Part shown: positions 20,695 through 30,127 of the stretch, piece by piece | Position numbering within the stretch: the stretch's first letter is position 1 | Layout of the letters: every line of letters begins with the position of its first letter | NCBI GenBank assembly: GCA_021775855.1 | Contig: JAJFGZ010000052.1 | Coordinates: forward strand, 1 to 61,338 | From: Hyphomicrobiales bacterium | Lineage (GTDB): Bacteria > Pseudomonadota > Alphaproteobacteria > Rhizobiales > NORP267 | DNA length: 61,338 bases | Reading direction: 5' to 3' | Notes under the pieces: model-generated | Databases searched by the model: none | What the model was told of the DNA's origin: nothing | The model's input: only the letters and a program-made list of their open reading frames with translations | Position numbers and translations under genes: made by a program

Positions 20695-21323
20695 AGCGCG
20701 GTGTCGGTGTCTGTAATCTCGACGCGGCCCTTCCAGGGAAAAAAGGCCGGCACCTGGCGGCGGTAATCCCGGTACGCGTCGCCGTACAGCCGCACCAGTT
20801 TGCGCTCCTCAAACCAAGTGCCGATCAGTAAATAGAGCGATCCCCAAATCGCGGTTGTCAGTGAAAATTCGCTCCAGGCCAGGCCCAACAACAGCAGAAA
20901 TGTCCCAGAGTAGAGCGGGTGGCGCACATATTGATGCAGGCCCGCAACAACCAGTGCTTCATCCTCGACGAATTCTCCGCCCTCGCGCGCTGCCCGGAGC
21001 TGGGTTAAGCCTGAAAATCGTCCGAGATCATATTCCAACAGAGCAGCGATCAGGACAATGGCGCCAAGAACCAGCGCCGCGTTCAGCGCCATGGCCGGGA
21101 TTCCCGCCAACAGATATTGCTCGGCGCCACCGGCGAGAAAGAGCCTGCCAACCACCATGATCGTACCAATATGGAAGACCGCAATAATATTGTAGGCGAG
21201 GCGATACCCGGCACCGAGCAACCCTGCCAGGTTGGTTTTGACCAATCCATTTGCCAACAGCGAATGGACCAACCCGAAGGAGAGCCAGAGCAGGGCATAA
21301 ATCAAATGGTCGTCAAAGGTCAC
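20691..21323 (-). CDS. ICMT/NnrU-like integral membrane protein
   Basis: A 210-residue membrane protein with about six helices. The C-terminal signature VRHPLYSGTFLLLLGL followed by EERKLVRLYGDAYRDYRRQV is that of the isoprenylcysteine/phospholipid methyltransferase family, whose bacterial members include NnrU-like proteins. The expected cofactor is S-adenosylmethionine and the substrate is unknown. The GTG start at 21323 has a strong GAGGGGATG ribosome site. It is cotranscribed with mmcB. Confidence 0.8.
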   Translation of the reverse strand: MTFDDHLIYALLWLSFGLVHSLLANGLVKTNLAGLLGAGYRLAYNIIAVFHIGTIMVVGRLFLAGGAEQYLLAGIPAMALNAALVLGAIVLIAALLEYDLGRFSGLTQLRAAREGGEFVEDEALVVAGLHQYVRHPLYSGTFLLLLGLAWSEFSLTTAIWGSLYLLIGTWFEERKLVRLYGDAYRDYRRQVPAFFPWKGRVEITDTDTAL

Positions 21324-21487
21324 GTCTGCATCCCCTCAATCAATCAAACTGTCAGGCTGGAGGCCATCATTAGACCTGTTTCACGTCGCATTCTAGGGAA
21401 TCCGCGTCAAATATAGATTCCTCCTGTCCTCACGTCTTGGTGATGATCTGTGTCGCGGGGGTTGGCAGTGTGCTGTGTTACACTAAA

Positions 21488-21493
21488 TATAAT
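21488..21493 (+). promoter_or_regulatory. consensus -10 box of the small exported protein gene
   Basis: A perfect TATAAT lies 55 bases before the start codon at 21549. The best -35 candidate, TTGGCA at 21462-21467, is 20 bases away, longer than optimal. The inverted repeat AGTGT-N8-ACACT at 21467-21484 occupies the spacer and could be an operator. Confidence 0.5.
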
Positions 21494-21548
21494 GGGACGA
21501 ACGGACAGGCAGTTCATTGCTATTTGCCACCAGAAATTGGAGTCCATC

Positions 21549-21833
21549 ATGAAATCGATCAAGACAGTTTTAATCTCGACGATTGCCGCCACATTTGTAT
21601 TGACCGCGGCCGCATCGATCCAGCCAGCTTATGCCAGCGGCATGGCGGGTGGATTTGGAGATACTGTAAGCGGGGCAACCAACCCCGAGACCGGCGAAAT
21701 GTTCCCGGATTTTCTCGACCGTCAGCAGCGTATCAACGAGCGCCTCGCCGCCGAGCGCAATGGTGCCTCACCTGAAAACGAGAGAATGCCGTTTCTCTGG
21801 TGGCTCCGGACCCGGTCGAATACCGATAAATAG
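21549..21833 (+). CDS. small exported protein of unknown function
   Basis: A 94-residue protein with a clear signal peptide: MKSIKTVLISTIAATFVL, a hydrophobic core and a cut probable after AYASG, near residue 30. The mature part is about 64 residues, polar and Gly-rich first, then charged helices (DRQQRINERLAAERN). No family was recognised. The ATG at 21549 is chosen because the signal peptide starts there, although the frame is open to 21450. It has its own promoter with a perfect TATAAT box. Confidence 0.7.
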   Translation: MKSIKTVLISTIAATFVLTAAASIQPAYASGMAGGFGDTVSGATNPETGEMFPDFLDRQQRINERLAAERNGASPENERMPFLWWLRTRSNTDK

Positions 21834-21885
21834 GGTAGTTCCTAAGTCATCCCGGTCGGCAATGTTCGATCGGGATGATATTCTT

Positions 21886-23124
21886 CTAACGCAAGGCCTG
21901 GATGCTTTGCGGGTTCGGAAAGCAGGTCTGCGCCCGACCCCGCCGCGCTTGCCAGTCCCCGATCGAACGCCGGGTTCTGAAACCCGGTAAGCCATCAGCT
22001 CCGCCCACATCATACCCAAGCGCTTCGAGACTTCGCTGCATCGCCGCAATGTCCGAGCGGAGCATATTTGGCTGTGCACCCCAGGGGGTTTGAAACGCGC
22101 CAACGCCGTATGCGATCCGGTCGGCAAGATTGCCGATATAAAGCGCATAGAGATCTGAATTATTATATTCCTTGATGACGTAGAAATTCGGCGTCACGAT
22201 AAAATGGGGACCCGCGCGACCCGCAGGGACAAGCATCATGCCGTCGCCCGCCAATTCGTGCGCCGGGAACGGCCTGCCCGAAATGCGGGTGATCCCGGCC
22301 GAGACCCATTCGCTGATCGGCCGGGCCAGATCAGGGCCTTCCTGGGCGCAAGAGATTGTATCCGGGATACGCACCTCAAACCCCCAGTCGCGCCCAGTCT
22401 GCCATCCTTTTTGCGAAAGGTAATTGGCAATCGAGGCCAACGTGTCCGGAACCGAATTCCAGATGTCGCGGCGTCCGTCGCCATCCATATCGATGGCGTA
22501 TTCTAGAAAGCTCGAAGGCATGAATTGCGGTTGACCAAGCGCCCCAGCCCAAGACCCCATCATCAAGGATGCCCGGATATCACCGCGCTGAAGGATTTCC
22601 AATGCCGCCAGTAATTCGCTCCTGAACAGGTCTTGCCGGGTCGACATGAAGGCTTTTGTGGCCAGTACGGTGATTGCTGAATGGGGCAGGCTGGCGGCAC
22701 CAAAATCTGATTCGCCACCCCAGATCGCGAGCAAGATAGCGCCGGGCACCCCAAACCGGTCCTCAATCCTCTCCACGGTGTCGCCCCATTCGGTATAGTG
22801 CCGTCGGCCAATTGTTGCCTGGCCTCCGATCCGTGTTTCGCGGAAATACCGCGAAGGCGCGCGGAATTCGGCCTGCGACTGGGCCCGCTGTTGCGGTACG
22901 GGAAACCCCGGTGGGCGTAGGTCCGGCAGGTCCCATTTGAGAGCGACGCCATCGAAACTCGCGTCAAATATGTCTCGCGAAACACCGCGCCGTTGGGCTA
23001 GTGGCCACAGGTCTTCTGCAAGCCAGGTCTGAAACGCCCGCTCCACCGGTGCGCGATCCTGCGCCTTTGCCGTTGGAACGAAGAGATAAGCAAAGCTGAA
23101 AATCAGGATGGCAATGATTCGCAT
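21886..23124 (-). CDS. lytic murein transglycosylase, MltB type
   Basis: A 412-residue exported enzyme. MRIIAILIFSFAYLFV and a likely cut after TAKAQ make a signal peptide. The SLT_2 catalytic domain has its Glu at about 138 in WGGESDFG, and MGSWAGALGQPQFMPSS is the family's substrate groove. A C-terminal peptidoglycan-binding domain follows (MQRSLEALGYDVGGADG). It cleaves glycan strands to give 1,6-anhydro ends. The frame reaches 23172, but the ATG at 23124 begins the signal peptide. Confidence 0.93.
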   Translation of the reverse strand: MRIIAILIFSFAYLFVPTAKAQDRAPVERAFQTWLAEDLWPLAQRRGVSRDIFDASFDGVALKWDLPDLRPPGFPVPQQRAQSQAEFRAPSRYFRETRIGGQATIGRRHYTEWGDTVERIEDRFGVPGAILLAIWGGESDFGAASLPHSAITVLATKAFMSTRQDLFRSELLAALEILQRGDIRASLMMGSWAGALGQPQFMPSSFLEYAIDMDGDGRRDIWNSVPDTLASIANYLSQKGWQTGRDWGFEVRIPDTISCAQEGPDLARPISEWVSAGITRISGRPFPAHELAGDGMMLVPAGRAGPHFIVTPNFYVIKEYNNSDLYALYIGNLADRIAYGVGAFQTPWGAQPNMLRSDIAAMQRSLEALGYDVGGADGLPGFRTRRSIGDWQARRGRAQTCFPNPQSIQALR

Positions 23125-23190
23125 GGGATTGTATTTAGCACTCCGTGATTCCTGGCGGCGAAAACCAATCACCGGATTTTCGCGGATCCC

Positions 23191-24990
23191 CTAACCGTGG
23201 GCGACAATTTTTTCCAAAAAGGCAGCGCCGAAATCTTCCAGTTTGCGCGGCCCTACACCGTTGATCGCCGCCATCTGTTCTTCGGATACTGGTTTGGCTG
23301 ACGCCAATTCCATCAGCGTTGCGTCGTGGAACACCACATAGGCCGGGACATCGCGCGATTTGGCAAATTCGAGACGCAACTCCTTGAGCACAGCAAGTAG
23401 GTCCTGATCGCCATCCGCCAACTCGGGCACGGCATTTTTGCGCACCTTTGGGACTTTAGTCTTTTTGCGTGCGACGATCTCCCGGAGTTGGAATTCGGTT
23501 TCGCCCGATGCAACGGCGAGCCCGCGCCGGGCGAGCTGTAGCGCACCGTATTTCTGGATGTTGATGGTCAGATGCGTGCCGGCAACCGCCTGGCGGATAA
23601 AGGCCTGCCAATAGTCCTTCGCATGGTCTGCCCCGGCGCCGTAGGCGGCCAGGCGGTCGTGGCCGCGGTCAATAATCTTCTGGGTACCGGCACCGCGCAG
23701 GATATCGATGATATGCGCCCCGCCAAACATCTGCCCGGTCTCCTGGATGGCCGAGAACAGCTTTAATGCCTGCCGGGTGCCATCGACCAGTTTGGGCGGG
23801 TCCAGGCAATTATCGCAATTGCCGCAGGCTTGGGTGTCCTCATCGAAATAGGCGAGCAGGGCCACGCGTCGGCATTCCGGTGCCTCACAATAAGCAAGCA
23901 ATGCGTCGAGGCGTTTATGTTCGCGTAATTTATGGGCACCTTCCTCGCCGTCCTGCTCGATAAACCTGCGGCGCTGGGCCATATCGGCCAGGCCGTAGAG
24001 CAACAATGTCTCCGCCGGCAGACCATCACGCCCCGCGCGCCCAATCTCCTGATAATAGGCTTCCATGCTGGCGGGCAGGTTCAGGTGGCACACATAGCGG
24101 ATGTCGGGCTTGTCGATCCCCATGCCGAACGCGATGGTTGCCACCATAACGACCGCGTCTTCGCTCATGAACCGGTTCTGGTTGGTGCGGCGAATGTCCG
24201 ATTCTTCCCCTGCATGATAGGCAAGTGCGTTGAACCCGGCGCTGCACAGGAATTCAGCGACCTCGACGGTTGATTTCCGCGACAGGCAATAGACGATCCC
24301 GGCGTCGCCGCGCTTGTCCTCCAGGAAACCCAGTAGCTGACCTTTCCATTCGCTTTTGTCGGCGACAGCGAGCATCAGGTTTGGGCGGTCGAACCCGTGC
24401 ACGATGGTGCGGCCCTTGGACCGGTATAGCTGTTCCGCAATGTCGTCCCGGGTCGCCGTGTCAGCGGTCGCGGTAAAGGCCGCAATTGCCGCACCGGGAA
24501 ATCGGTCCTGCAGCCCTGAAAGACGTTCGTATTCGGGGCGGAAACTGACCCCCCATTTGGAAACGCAATGGGCTTCGTCGATAACAAACAGCGCCGGGTC
24601 AAGCCCCGCCAGCGCGTCCAGCATACGCCCGGTCATCAGCCGCTCCGGCGACATATACAGCAGCCGGCAATCACTGCGCGCGACGCTCCGCCAATTGGCG
24701 ACCTGCACATCGCGGGACAACCCTGAATGGACACACGCCGCGGCCACCCCGTTCGCGCGGAGCGCCGCGACCTGATCGTCCATCAGTGCAACCAGGGGCG
24801 ATACCACGATTGTCAGGCAGTCCATCAACAGCGCCGGGATCTGGTAGCAAAGCGATTTGCCCGCCCCGGTCGGCATGACAACCAGGACATTCTCGCCACC
24901 AACAAGGAGATCAACAATTTCTTCCTGGCCCGGGCGGAACGCATCGAAGCCGAACACGTTGCGGAGGATATGGTCGGCGGATTGGTGCAT
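23191..24990 (-). CDS. recQ: ATP-dependent DNA helicase RecQ
   Basis: A RecQ of about 599 residues with the complete set of domains: helicase motif I MPTGAGKS (Lys about 45), DEAH box at about 138-141, helicase C-terminal domain with QEIGRAGRDG, zinc site CGNCDNC preceded by PECRR, winged helix, and a C-terminal HRDC domain (from about 530). It unwinds DNA 3' to 5' in recombination repair. The aromatic-rich loop reads SKWGVSFRPEY where the common form is SQWGHDFRPEY, so the His and Asp are replaced. The frame is open to 25089; the start is uncertain and 24990 fits family length. Confidence 0.94.
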   Translation of the reverse strand: MHQSADHILRNVFGFDAFRPGQEEIVDLLVGGENVLVVMPTGAGKSLCYQIPALLMDCLTIVVSPLVALMDDQVAALRANGVAAACVHSGLSRDVQVANWRSVARSDCRLLYMSPERLMTGRMLDALAGLDPALFVIDEAHCVSKWGVSFRPEYERLSGLQDRFPGAAIAAFTATADTATRDDIAEQLYRSKGRTIVHGFDRPNLMLAVADKSEWKGQLLGFLEDKRGDAGIVYCLSRKSTVEVAEFLCSAGFNALAYHAGEESDIRRTNQNRFMSEDAVVMVATIAFGMGIDKPDIRYVCHLNLPASMEAYYQEIGRAGRDGLPAETLLLYGLADMAQRRRFIEQDGEEGAHKLREHKRLDALLAYCEAPECRRVALLAYFDEDTQACGNCDNCLDPPKLVDGTRQALKLFSAIQETGQMFGGAHIIDILRGAGTQKIIDRGHDRLAAYGAGADHAKDYWQAFIRQAVAGTHLTINIQKYGALQLARRGLAVASGETEFQLREIVARKKTKVPKVRKNAVPELADGDQDLLAVLKELRLEFAKSRDVPAYVVFHDATLMELASAKPVSEEQMAAINGVGPRKLEDFGAAFLEKIVAHG

Positions 24991-25171
24991 GGGGGTCCAG
25001 GTGAGAATCGGAAAATTACGCCTGAGCATAACAGAACGCTGGGCGGCGGGAACCGCCAGAAACCCGCTGCGGGTCTTGATCTTGCTCAATTCGGTATATC
25101 TCTTGATTGTCTAATCTCCGTCAATGGTGAAATGACCGATTAGACGCCCGAATGTTGGAGCGAAGTCCCGC

Positions 25172-26401
25172 ATGCCTGACCAGCAAGACGAACATCAACC
25201 AACCCTGCGCAGGGTCATTGGGCTCCCGCTCCTGGTTTTCTATGGCCTCGGCGTCACCATTGGGGCTGGCGTCTTCGCGCTCATCGGCGAGATTACCGGC
25301 CTGGCGGGGGACCACGCGCCGCTCGCCTTCCTGCTGGCGGGGATCATCGCCGCTGCCACCGGCCTTTCCTATGCGTGCCTGGCCAGTGTTTACCCCAAGG
25401 CGGCCGGCGAAGCTTTTTTTGTTACCACCGGTTTGAACCGCTTTGCCGGTCGCCTGGTTGGTCTCGGCGTCGTCGCGACGGCCATCATATCAAGTGCGGT
25501 CCTTGCCGTTGCTTTTGCCGGGTATCTCGGTGAGTTGATGCCGGTGCCGGAGAAAATCGCAGTGCTGGCCGTGCTGTTTGGTCTTGGTGCCATAGCCTGG
25601 CTCGGGGTACGCGAAAGTGTCGCGTTTGCGGCCCTCATCACCGTCCTGGAAGTCGGCACCCTGATCATCGTCGGGTTTACGGGCCTGCCGCTGCTCGGCG
25701 AGGAAAGGGCGTGGGCGTGGGCTCTGACCTTGCCAACGGGGGAATTTGGCTGGCCGGCGGTGTTTGCTGCGAGCCTGATCGCCTTCTTCGCTTTCATTGG
25801 TTTCGAGGACATCGAAAACATGGCCGAGGAAACCATCAATCCCCACCGCAATTTGCCGATGGCAATTATCCTCACGCTTACCATTACAGTCGTGATCTAT
25901 TTGTTTGTCTCGATGATCGCGACGGCCTTGCCAGATCGCGCCGCCCTGACAAGCTCCAGGGCACCACTGGCGCTGCTGTTCGAGCGATTGAGCGGGATGC
26001 CGGGCGAGCCGGTTGCAGCCCTCGCCTCGATCGCCATGATCAATGGTATTCTGGTGCAGATTGTGATGGCCAGCCGGGTGATCTACGGGATGGCCCGCGG
26101 GCGGCTCATCCCCGCCTGGTTCGGGGAACTCGAGCCGACCCGGCGCACCCCGGCGCGGGCGGTCATACTTGTAACTTTGCTAATCGTCGTCCTGGCCCTG
26201 ACGCTTCCCCTGCTGAAACTGGCCCAGGCGACGAGCATCGTCACCCTGCTTGTTTTCACCTTTGTCAACCTCGCACTCTGGTTCATTGGCCGCAGGCCGG
26301 GCGCAGCGCCAATCCTGCGGCGCTGGCGCTACCTCGGTCTGGTTGGCGCGGGGCTGTCGCTCGCTCTTTTGGCGCCGGAATTATACGGAATACTGGGTTA
26401 G
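25172..26401 (+). CDS. APC family amino acid permease
   Basis: A 409-residue transporter with about 12 membrane helices. The start of helix 1, GLGVTIGAGVFALIGE (about 26-41), contains the G-x-G-A-G-x-F motif of the amino acid-polyamine-organocation family that binds the substrate backbone, and FIGFEDIENMAEE in helix 6 is the second conserved block. It probably imports an amino acid by proton or sodium coupling; the substrate is not deducible. It lies alone between recQ (divergent) and the sugar dehydrogenase gene. Confidence 0.88.
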   Translation: MPDQQDEHQPTLRRVIGLPLLVFYGLGVTIGAGVFALIGEITGLAGDHAPLAFLLAGIIAAATGLSYACLASVYPKAAGEAFFVTTGLNRFAGRLVGLGVVATAIISSAVLAVAFAGYLGELMPVPEKIAVLAVLFGLGAIAWLGVRESVAFAALITVLEVGTLIIVGFTGLPLLGEERAWAWALTLPTGEFGWPAVFAASLIAFFAFIGFEDIENMAEETINPHRNLPMAIILTLTITVVIYLFVSMIATALPDRAALTSSRAPLALLFERLSGMPGEPVAALASIAMINGILVQIVMASRVIYGMARGRLIPAWFGELEPTRRTPARAVILVTLLIVVLALTLPLLKLAQATSIVTLLVFTFVNLALWFIGRRPGAAPILRRWRYLGLVGAGLSLALLAPELYGILG

Positions 26402-26460
26402 ACGCCCCCGTTCAGGTACAGTGAGCAAGATCACGAAACAAGGATACCGAGGCACGGTTG

Positions 26461-27603
26461 ATGTTTATTCCAGTCGCTGCGCACAGGCTGTTTTCTACCG
26501 CCCTGATGGGCCTGCCCGGTCTGTTGATCTGGGCGCTGTTGCTCGCCCCGGCGCGCGCCGGGCATTTGCCGATTGACGAGATCAGACTTCCGGACGGCTT
26601 CGAAATAGCGATATTTGCCGATTCGGTCCCGAATGTTCGGCAGCTCTCGATCAGCCCGGCGGGCACGGTCTTTGCCGGATCGCGCCGCGAAGGTAAAGTG
26701 TACGCAATTGTCGACGAGAATCGCGACTGGCAGGCGGACGAGGTTTTTGTCATCGCGTCCGGATTGAGCATGCCGACCGGAACCGCGTTTCGTGATGGCG
26801 CACTGTATGTCGCGGCGACCAACCGGGTGCTGCGCTTTGATAATATCGAGAGTCAGCTCGACGATCCGCCTCAGCCCATTGTTGTTGTCGATGATCTGCC
26901 GTCTGCGCGCCAGCATGGTTGGCGCTATATGAAATTCGGGGCCGATGGCAGGCTCTATATCCCCATCGGCATTCCCTGCAACGCGTGCGATGCACCGGCC
27001 CCTTATGGCCAGATCCTGGGCGTCGATCCGGACGGGCAAAATCGCGCCCCCTATGTCAGCGGGATACGCAGCGTTCAGGGCCTTGATTGGCACCCGGTCA
27101 CCGGCGAGATGTGGTTTTCCGACAATGGCCGCGACCGGATGGGCGACAATGTGCCGCCGGACGAGATCAACCGGGTCGGCCGGCAGGGCGAGAATTACGG
27201 CGCGCCCTGGTGCCACGGCGGGACGATCCCAGACCCTGATCTTCCCGGCGCATCGTGCGACAGGTTTGCCCCGCCCGTGGCCAATCTACCGGCCCACGTG
27301 GCACCGCTGGGCATCGCGTTCTATGACGGGGATCAGTTTCCGGAGGCTTACCAAAACCGGTTATTTGTCGTTGAGCACGGGTCGTGGAACCGCTCGACCC
27401 CGATCGGGTACCGGATCACGATGTTGGATTTTGATGCCGATGGCGCACCAGTTTACCAGGTCTTCGCCGAAGGTTGGCTCGGCCAGGACGGCGATTACTG
27501 GGGCCGACCTGCAGATATTTTTATCGCACCCGACGGGTCGCTACTGATCGCCGACGACAGCGCCGGAGCGGTTTACCGGATCAGTTATACCGGCACGCGC
27601 TAA
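26461..27603 (+). CDS. PQQ-type sugar dehydrogenase, periplasmic
   Basis: A 380-residue six-bladed beta-propeller of the soluble glucose/sorbosone dehydrogenase family. A signal peptide covers about residues 1-33. The motif EINRVGRQGENYGAPWC and the blocks GWRYMKFGADGRLYIPIG and VQGLDWHP are typical. The family oxidises sugars in the periplasm, usually with PQQ, passing electrons to a cytochrome. ATG 26461 follows an in-frame TTG; neither has a strong ribosome site. Its last 4 bases overlap the convergent gene at 27600-28487. Confidence 0.85.
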   Translation: MFIPVAAHRLFSTALMGLPGLLIWALLLAPARAGHLPIDEIRLPDGFEIAIFADSVPNVRQLSISPAGTVFAGSRREGKVYAIVDENRDWQADEVFVIASGLSMPTGTAFRDGALYVAATNRVLRFDNIESQLDDPPQPIVVVDDLPSARQHGWRYMKFGADGRLYIPIGIPCNACDAPAPYGQILGVDPDGQNRAPYVSGIRSVQGLDWHPVTGEMWFSDNGRDRMGDNVPPDEINRVGRQGENYGAPWCHGGTIPDPDLPGASCDRFAPPVANLPAHVAPLGIAFYDGDQFPEAYQNRLFVVEHGSWNRSTPIGYRITMLDFDADGAPVYQVFAEGWLGQDGDYWGRPADIFIAPDGSLLIADDSAGAVYRISYTGTR

Positions 27604-28487
27604 AGCCCGTTGACCGGCACCTTGAGGAAAGTGTTGCCGTCATCGTCCGACGGCGGCATTTTTCCGGCGCGCATATTGACCTGGAGCGACGGGATAATCA
27701 GCTTCGGCATATCGAGCGTTGCATCGCGCGCCGTGCGGGTGGCGATAAACGCTTCGCGGGTGACGCCGCCGCCAATATGGATATTGTGCTTCCGCTCATC
27801 GCCAACACTTGTCTGCCATTTTATGTCGCGGCCATTGGGCCCGTAATCGTGGCAGATGAACAACCGCATATCGTCCGGCAAGGACAGGATTTTCTGGATC
27901 GAATCGTACAGTTCTCCAGCATCGCCGCCTGGAAAATCCGCCCGCGCGCTGCCGCCATCCGGCATGAATAAAGTGTCACCGACAAACGCTGCGTCGCCGA
28001 TCACATGGGTCATGCAGGCCGGCGTGTGCCCGGGGGTTGTGATGACGAATGCATCCATGGTCCCGATTTTGTAGGTATCGCCGTCATCGAACAGAACATC
28101 GAATTGGCTGCCGTCGCGCTGGAAATCCGTACCTTCGTTGAAGACCTTGCCAAACGTGTCCTGGATCAATGTGATATTCTTGCTGATCCCGATTTTACCG
28201 CCCAGTTGCTCCTGGATATACGGTGCCCCCGACAGATGATCGGCGTGCACATGGGTCTCAATCAACCATTCAAGGCTGAGGCCGTTTTCCCTGATATGAG
28301 CAATGACCTCATCCGCATTTTCGAAGGTGATCCGCCCGGCGGCGTAATTGATGTCCATCACCGAATCGATCACAGCGCAGGAATTTGAGCTCGGGTCCTT
28401 TACAACATAGGTAATCGTGTTGGTGCAGGAATCAAAAAAACCGGTCACCTCAGGGGCCACCGACATGTCCAATGGATATCCGGCCAT
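27600..28487 (-). CDS. ETHE1-like metallo-beta-lactamase (persulfide dioxygenase type)
   Basis: A 295-residue MBL-fold protein with THVHADHLSGAPY (His 79, His 81, Asp 83, His 84), TTPGHTPACMTH, and FVGDTLF with the metal-bridging Asp. The pattern matches ETHE1/Blh proteins, which oxidise glutathione persulfide to sulfite with non-haem iron. In many sulfide-responsive operons this domain is fused to a DUF442 domain; here it stands alone and the DUF442 protein is at 45787. RBS AGGA precedes the ATG. An inverted repeat, CTAATA-N6-TATTAG, at 28513-28530 lies in its promoter region. Confidence 0.85.
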   Translation of the reverse strand: MAGYPLDMSVAPEVTGFFDSCTNTITYVVKDPSSNSCAVIDSVMDINYAAGRITFENADEVIAHIRENGLSLEWLIETHVHADHLSGAPYIQEQLGGKIGISKNITLIQDTFGKVFNEGTDFQRDGSQFDVLFDDGDTYKIGTMDAFVITTPGHTPACMTHVIGDAAFVGDTLFMPDGGSARADFPGGDAGELYDSIQKILSLPDDMRLFICHDYGPNGRDIKWQTSVGDERKHNIHIGGGVTREAFIATRTARDATLDMPKLIIPSLQVNMRAGKMPPSDDDGNTFLKVPVNGL

Positions 28488-28512
28488 GAGAAGAATCCTT
28501 TATGCGATTTAG

Positions 28513-28530
28513 CTAATACTCGGATATTAG
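28513..28530. promoter_or_regulatory. inverted repeat upstream of the persulfide dioxygenase-like gene
   Basis: CTAATA (28513-28518) and TATTAG (28525-28530) form an inverted repeat with a 6-base spacer, 26 bases before the start. TTAGCTAA at 28509-28516 overlaps it. The arms share CTAATA with the sulfur-regulon element TTCTAATATAA seen five times elsewhere, so it may be a divergent copy. Confidence 0.4.
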
Positions 28531-28620
28531 TCCGGTAAGCCCCGGCTGTCACCCGGTTATAGAGCAGTTGGCGGCACCCGCCGGCGGTTAAGGCAGATAG
28601 ATTGGAACTTGGAAACGCAA

Positions 28621-28649
28621 AAGCCCGCCGCAATTTCTGCGACGGGCTT
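28621..28649 (-). terminator. intrinsic terminator of the FadL-like gene
   Basis: AAGCCCGCCGCA and TGCGACGGGCTT pair with one mismatch around a 5-base loop. On the minus strand the stem ends in a T-run. It lies 28 bases after the stop codon of the gene at 28677. Confidence 0.75.
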
Positions 28650-28676
28650 GTCGTAGGATTCAGATAACCTGGCTTT

Positions 28677-30005
28677 CTAGGGGAACCTGCGGGTCCAGCC
28701 AATTGTTACGGAATATTGATACATGCTGATTTCGATATTGCTGCCTGGCGTGGGGCCGAACGCACTGACCACTTCCGGACCGGAAACACTGGATGTCGGC
28801 GCAAACATGGCTGCAAAATCAAACGAATTTCTATCGTTAAAGGTGTAAGTGAAGCCACCCGTAATGTGATTTTCAACAACGCCCGGTGACAAAAGGTTGA
28901 ATGTCACATCGGTGCGTTCGATCGGGTTATCATTATGGGCGTACCCGGCGCGGAAGGTCCACGTATCGTTTTTCACCCATTCGACGCCGAACTTGAAAAT
29001 GTCCACGTCATTCCAGCCAAATCCGATGCCGTTGGCGCCGCCAAGACATAACGGGCTGCCGCTCGGTCCGCCGCCGGCAAAACCGCAACCGGCAATAACT
29101 CCGGAATTAGCGATCGATTTAACATCGCTGTAAAAAATGTGCTTATAGTCTGCCAGAATAGTGACGCTTGGCGAAACATCAACCGCGATGCCGACCGTGA
29201 CGCTGGCAGGGATATCGAAGCCGCCGCTTTCCGCGAACAGACCGGCATAATCGTCAAATTCGCTCATATAGATCATGGACTGATAAGCCGCCCCAAACCG
29301 GAAATTCTCGGTAACGTCCACCTGAATGCCTGCGCGAACGCCGCCGCCAACGGATAGATCATGACCGTTGTCGGTCAGGTTGACCGGATCGACGGATAGC
29401 CCGGCAAAGGCACCAAGGCCCCGGCCCTCAAACAACTGAACAGCGAGGATGGGCGCGACGCCAACGGAAACGTTGCCAAAACGGCGTGCGTAGCCAATGG
29501 ACAGGAATGCCTGGATCAGGTCAACGCCGGTGGGACCCGCGCAAAATACGCCGTTGGCGCCGGGACACCCCGGTCCGGTATTGCCGGTGCTGTAGGCGGT
29601 ATTCATGCCGCCATTGCCGTACAACGCGATCGCGATCGAGGAATTCTCGTCCAGCGGATGGTTGTAGCCCATATTCGGGATGGCAAAGAGGGTGTTCGAG
29701 CTTTCCACCGTCCCCGGCGCAGTAAATCCGGTGCCGGTGGCGGTATATTCGCGGTTCGGCGAAAACAGCGTGGTGGCGCTGGTAAACTGACGGTCCACAT
29801 CCACGAGACCCGCCGGATTGACGGCGATCGCCATGGCGTCTCTCGAATCGGCAACGCCGGCGCCGGCCAAAGCCGAATTACGAGCACCAAACCCGTGGGA
29901 GAAATACCCTTCGGTTGCCTGTGCCGGACTGGCCAGAACGCCGCCAACCAATGCTGCGCCAATTGAAGCTGCGATCAGCCCGTTTGATTTTGATTTTCCA
30001 GCCAC
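28677..30005 (-). CDS. FadL/TodX-type outer-membrane channel
   Basis: A 442-residue beta-barrel. After a signal peptide (about 1-30) the mature N-terminus reads TEGYFSHGFGARNSALAGAG, containing the conserved FadL/OmpP1 hatch sequence with its SALAGAG. The C-terminus ends in alternating hydrophobic strands with a terminal aromatic-containing WTRRFP. The family carries hydrophobic compounds across the outer membrane. The promoter has a near-perfect copy of the sulfur-regulon element (30128-30138), so the cargo may be a sulfur compound or an organosulfur substrate; this is inference. The GTG start has AGGGGGA upstream. Confidence 0.9.
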   Translation of the reverse strand: MAGKSKSNGLIAASIGAALVGGVLASPAQATEGYFSHGFGARNSALAGAGVADSRDAMAIAVNPAGLVDVDRQFTSATTLFSPNREYTATGTGFTAPGTVESSNTLFAIPNMGYNHPLDENSSIAIALYGNGGMNTAYSTGNTGPGCPGANGVFCAGPTGVDLIQAFLSIGYARRFGNVSVGVAPILAVQLFEGRGLGAFAGLSVDPVNLTDNGHDLSVGGGVRAGIQVDVTENFRFGAAYQSMIYMSEFDDYAGLFAESGGFDIPASVTVGIAVDVSPSVTILADYKHIFYSDVKSIANSGVIAGCGFAGGGPSGSPLCLGGANGIGFGWNDVDIFKFGVEWVKNDTWTFRAGYAHNDNPIERTDVTFNLLSPGVVENHITGGFTYTFNDRNSFDFAAMFAPTSSVSGPEVVSAFGPTPGSNIEISMYQYSVTIGWTRRFP

Positions 30006-30127
30006 GAATATCCCCCTTCTAATACCGTCAACCGACCCTTATATATGATTATTTAGGTCCAGACTGTGCCTGTCTGAACATATTTGTGTCACATTCCTAT
30101 CGTGAACGCGACTGAAATATAGCGATA

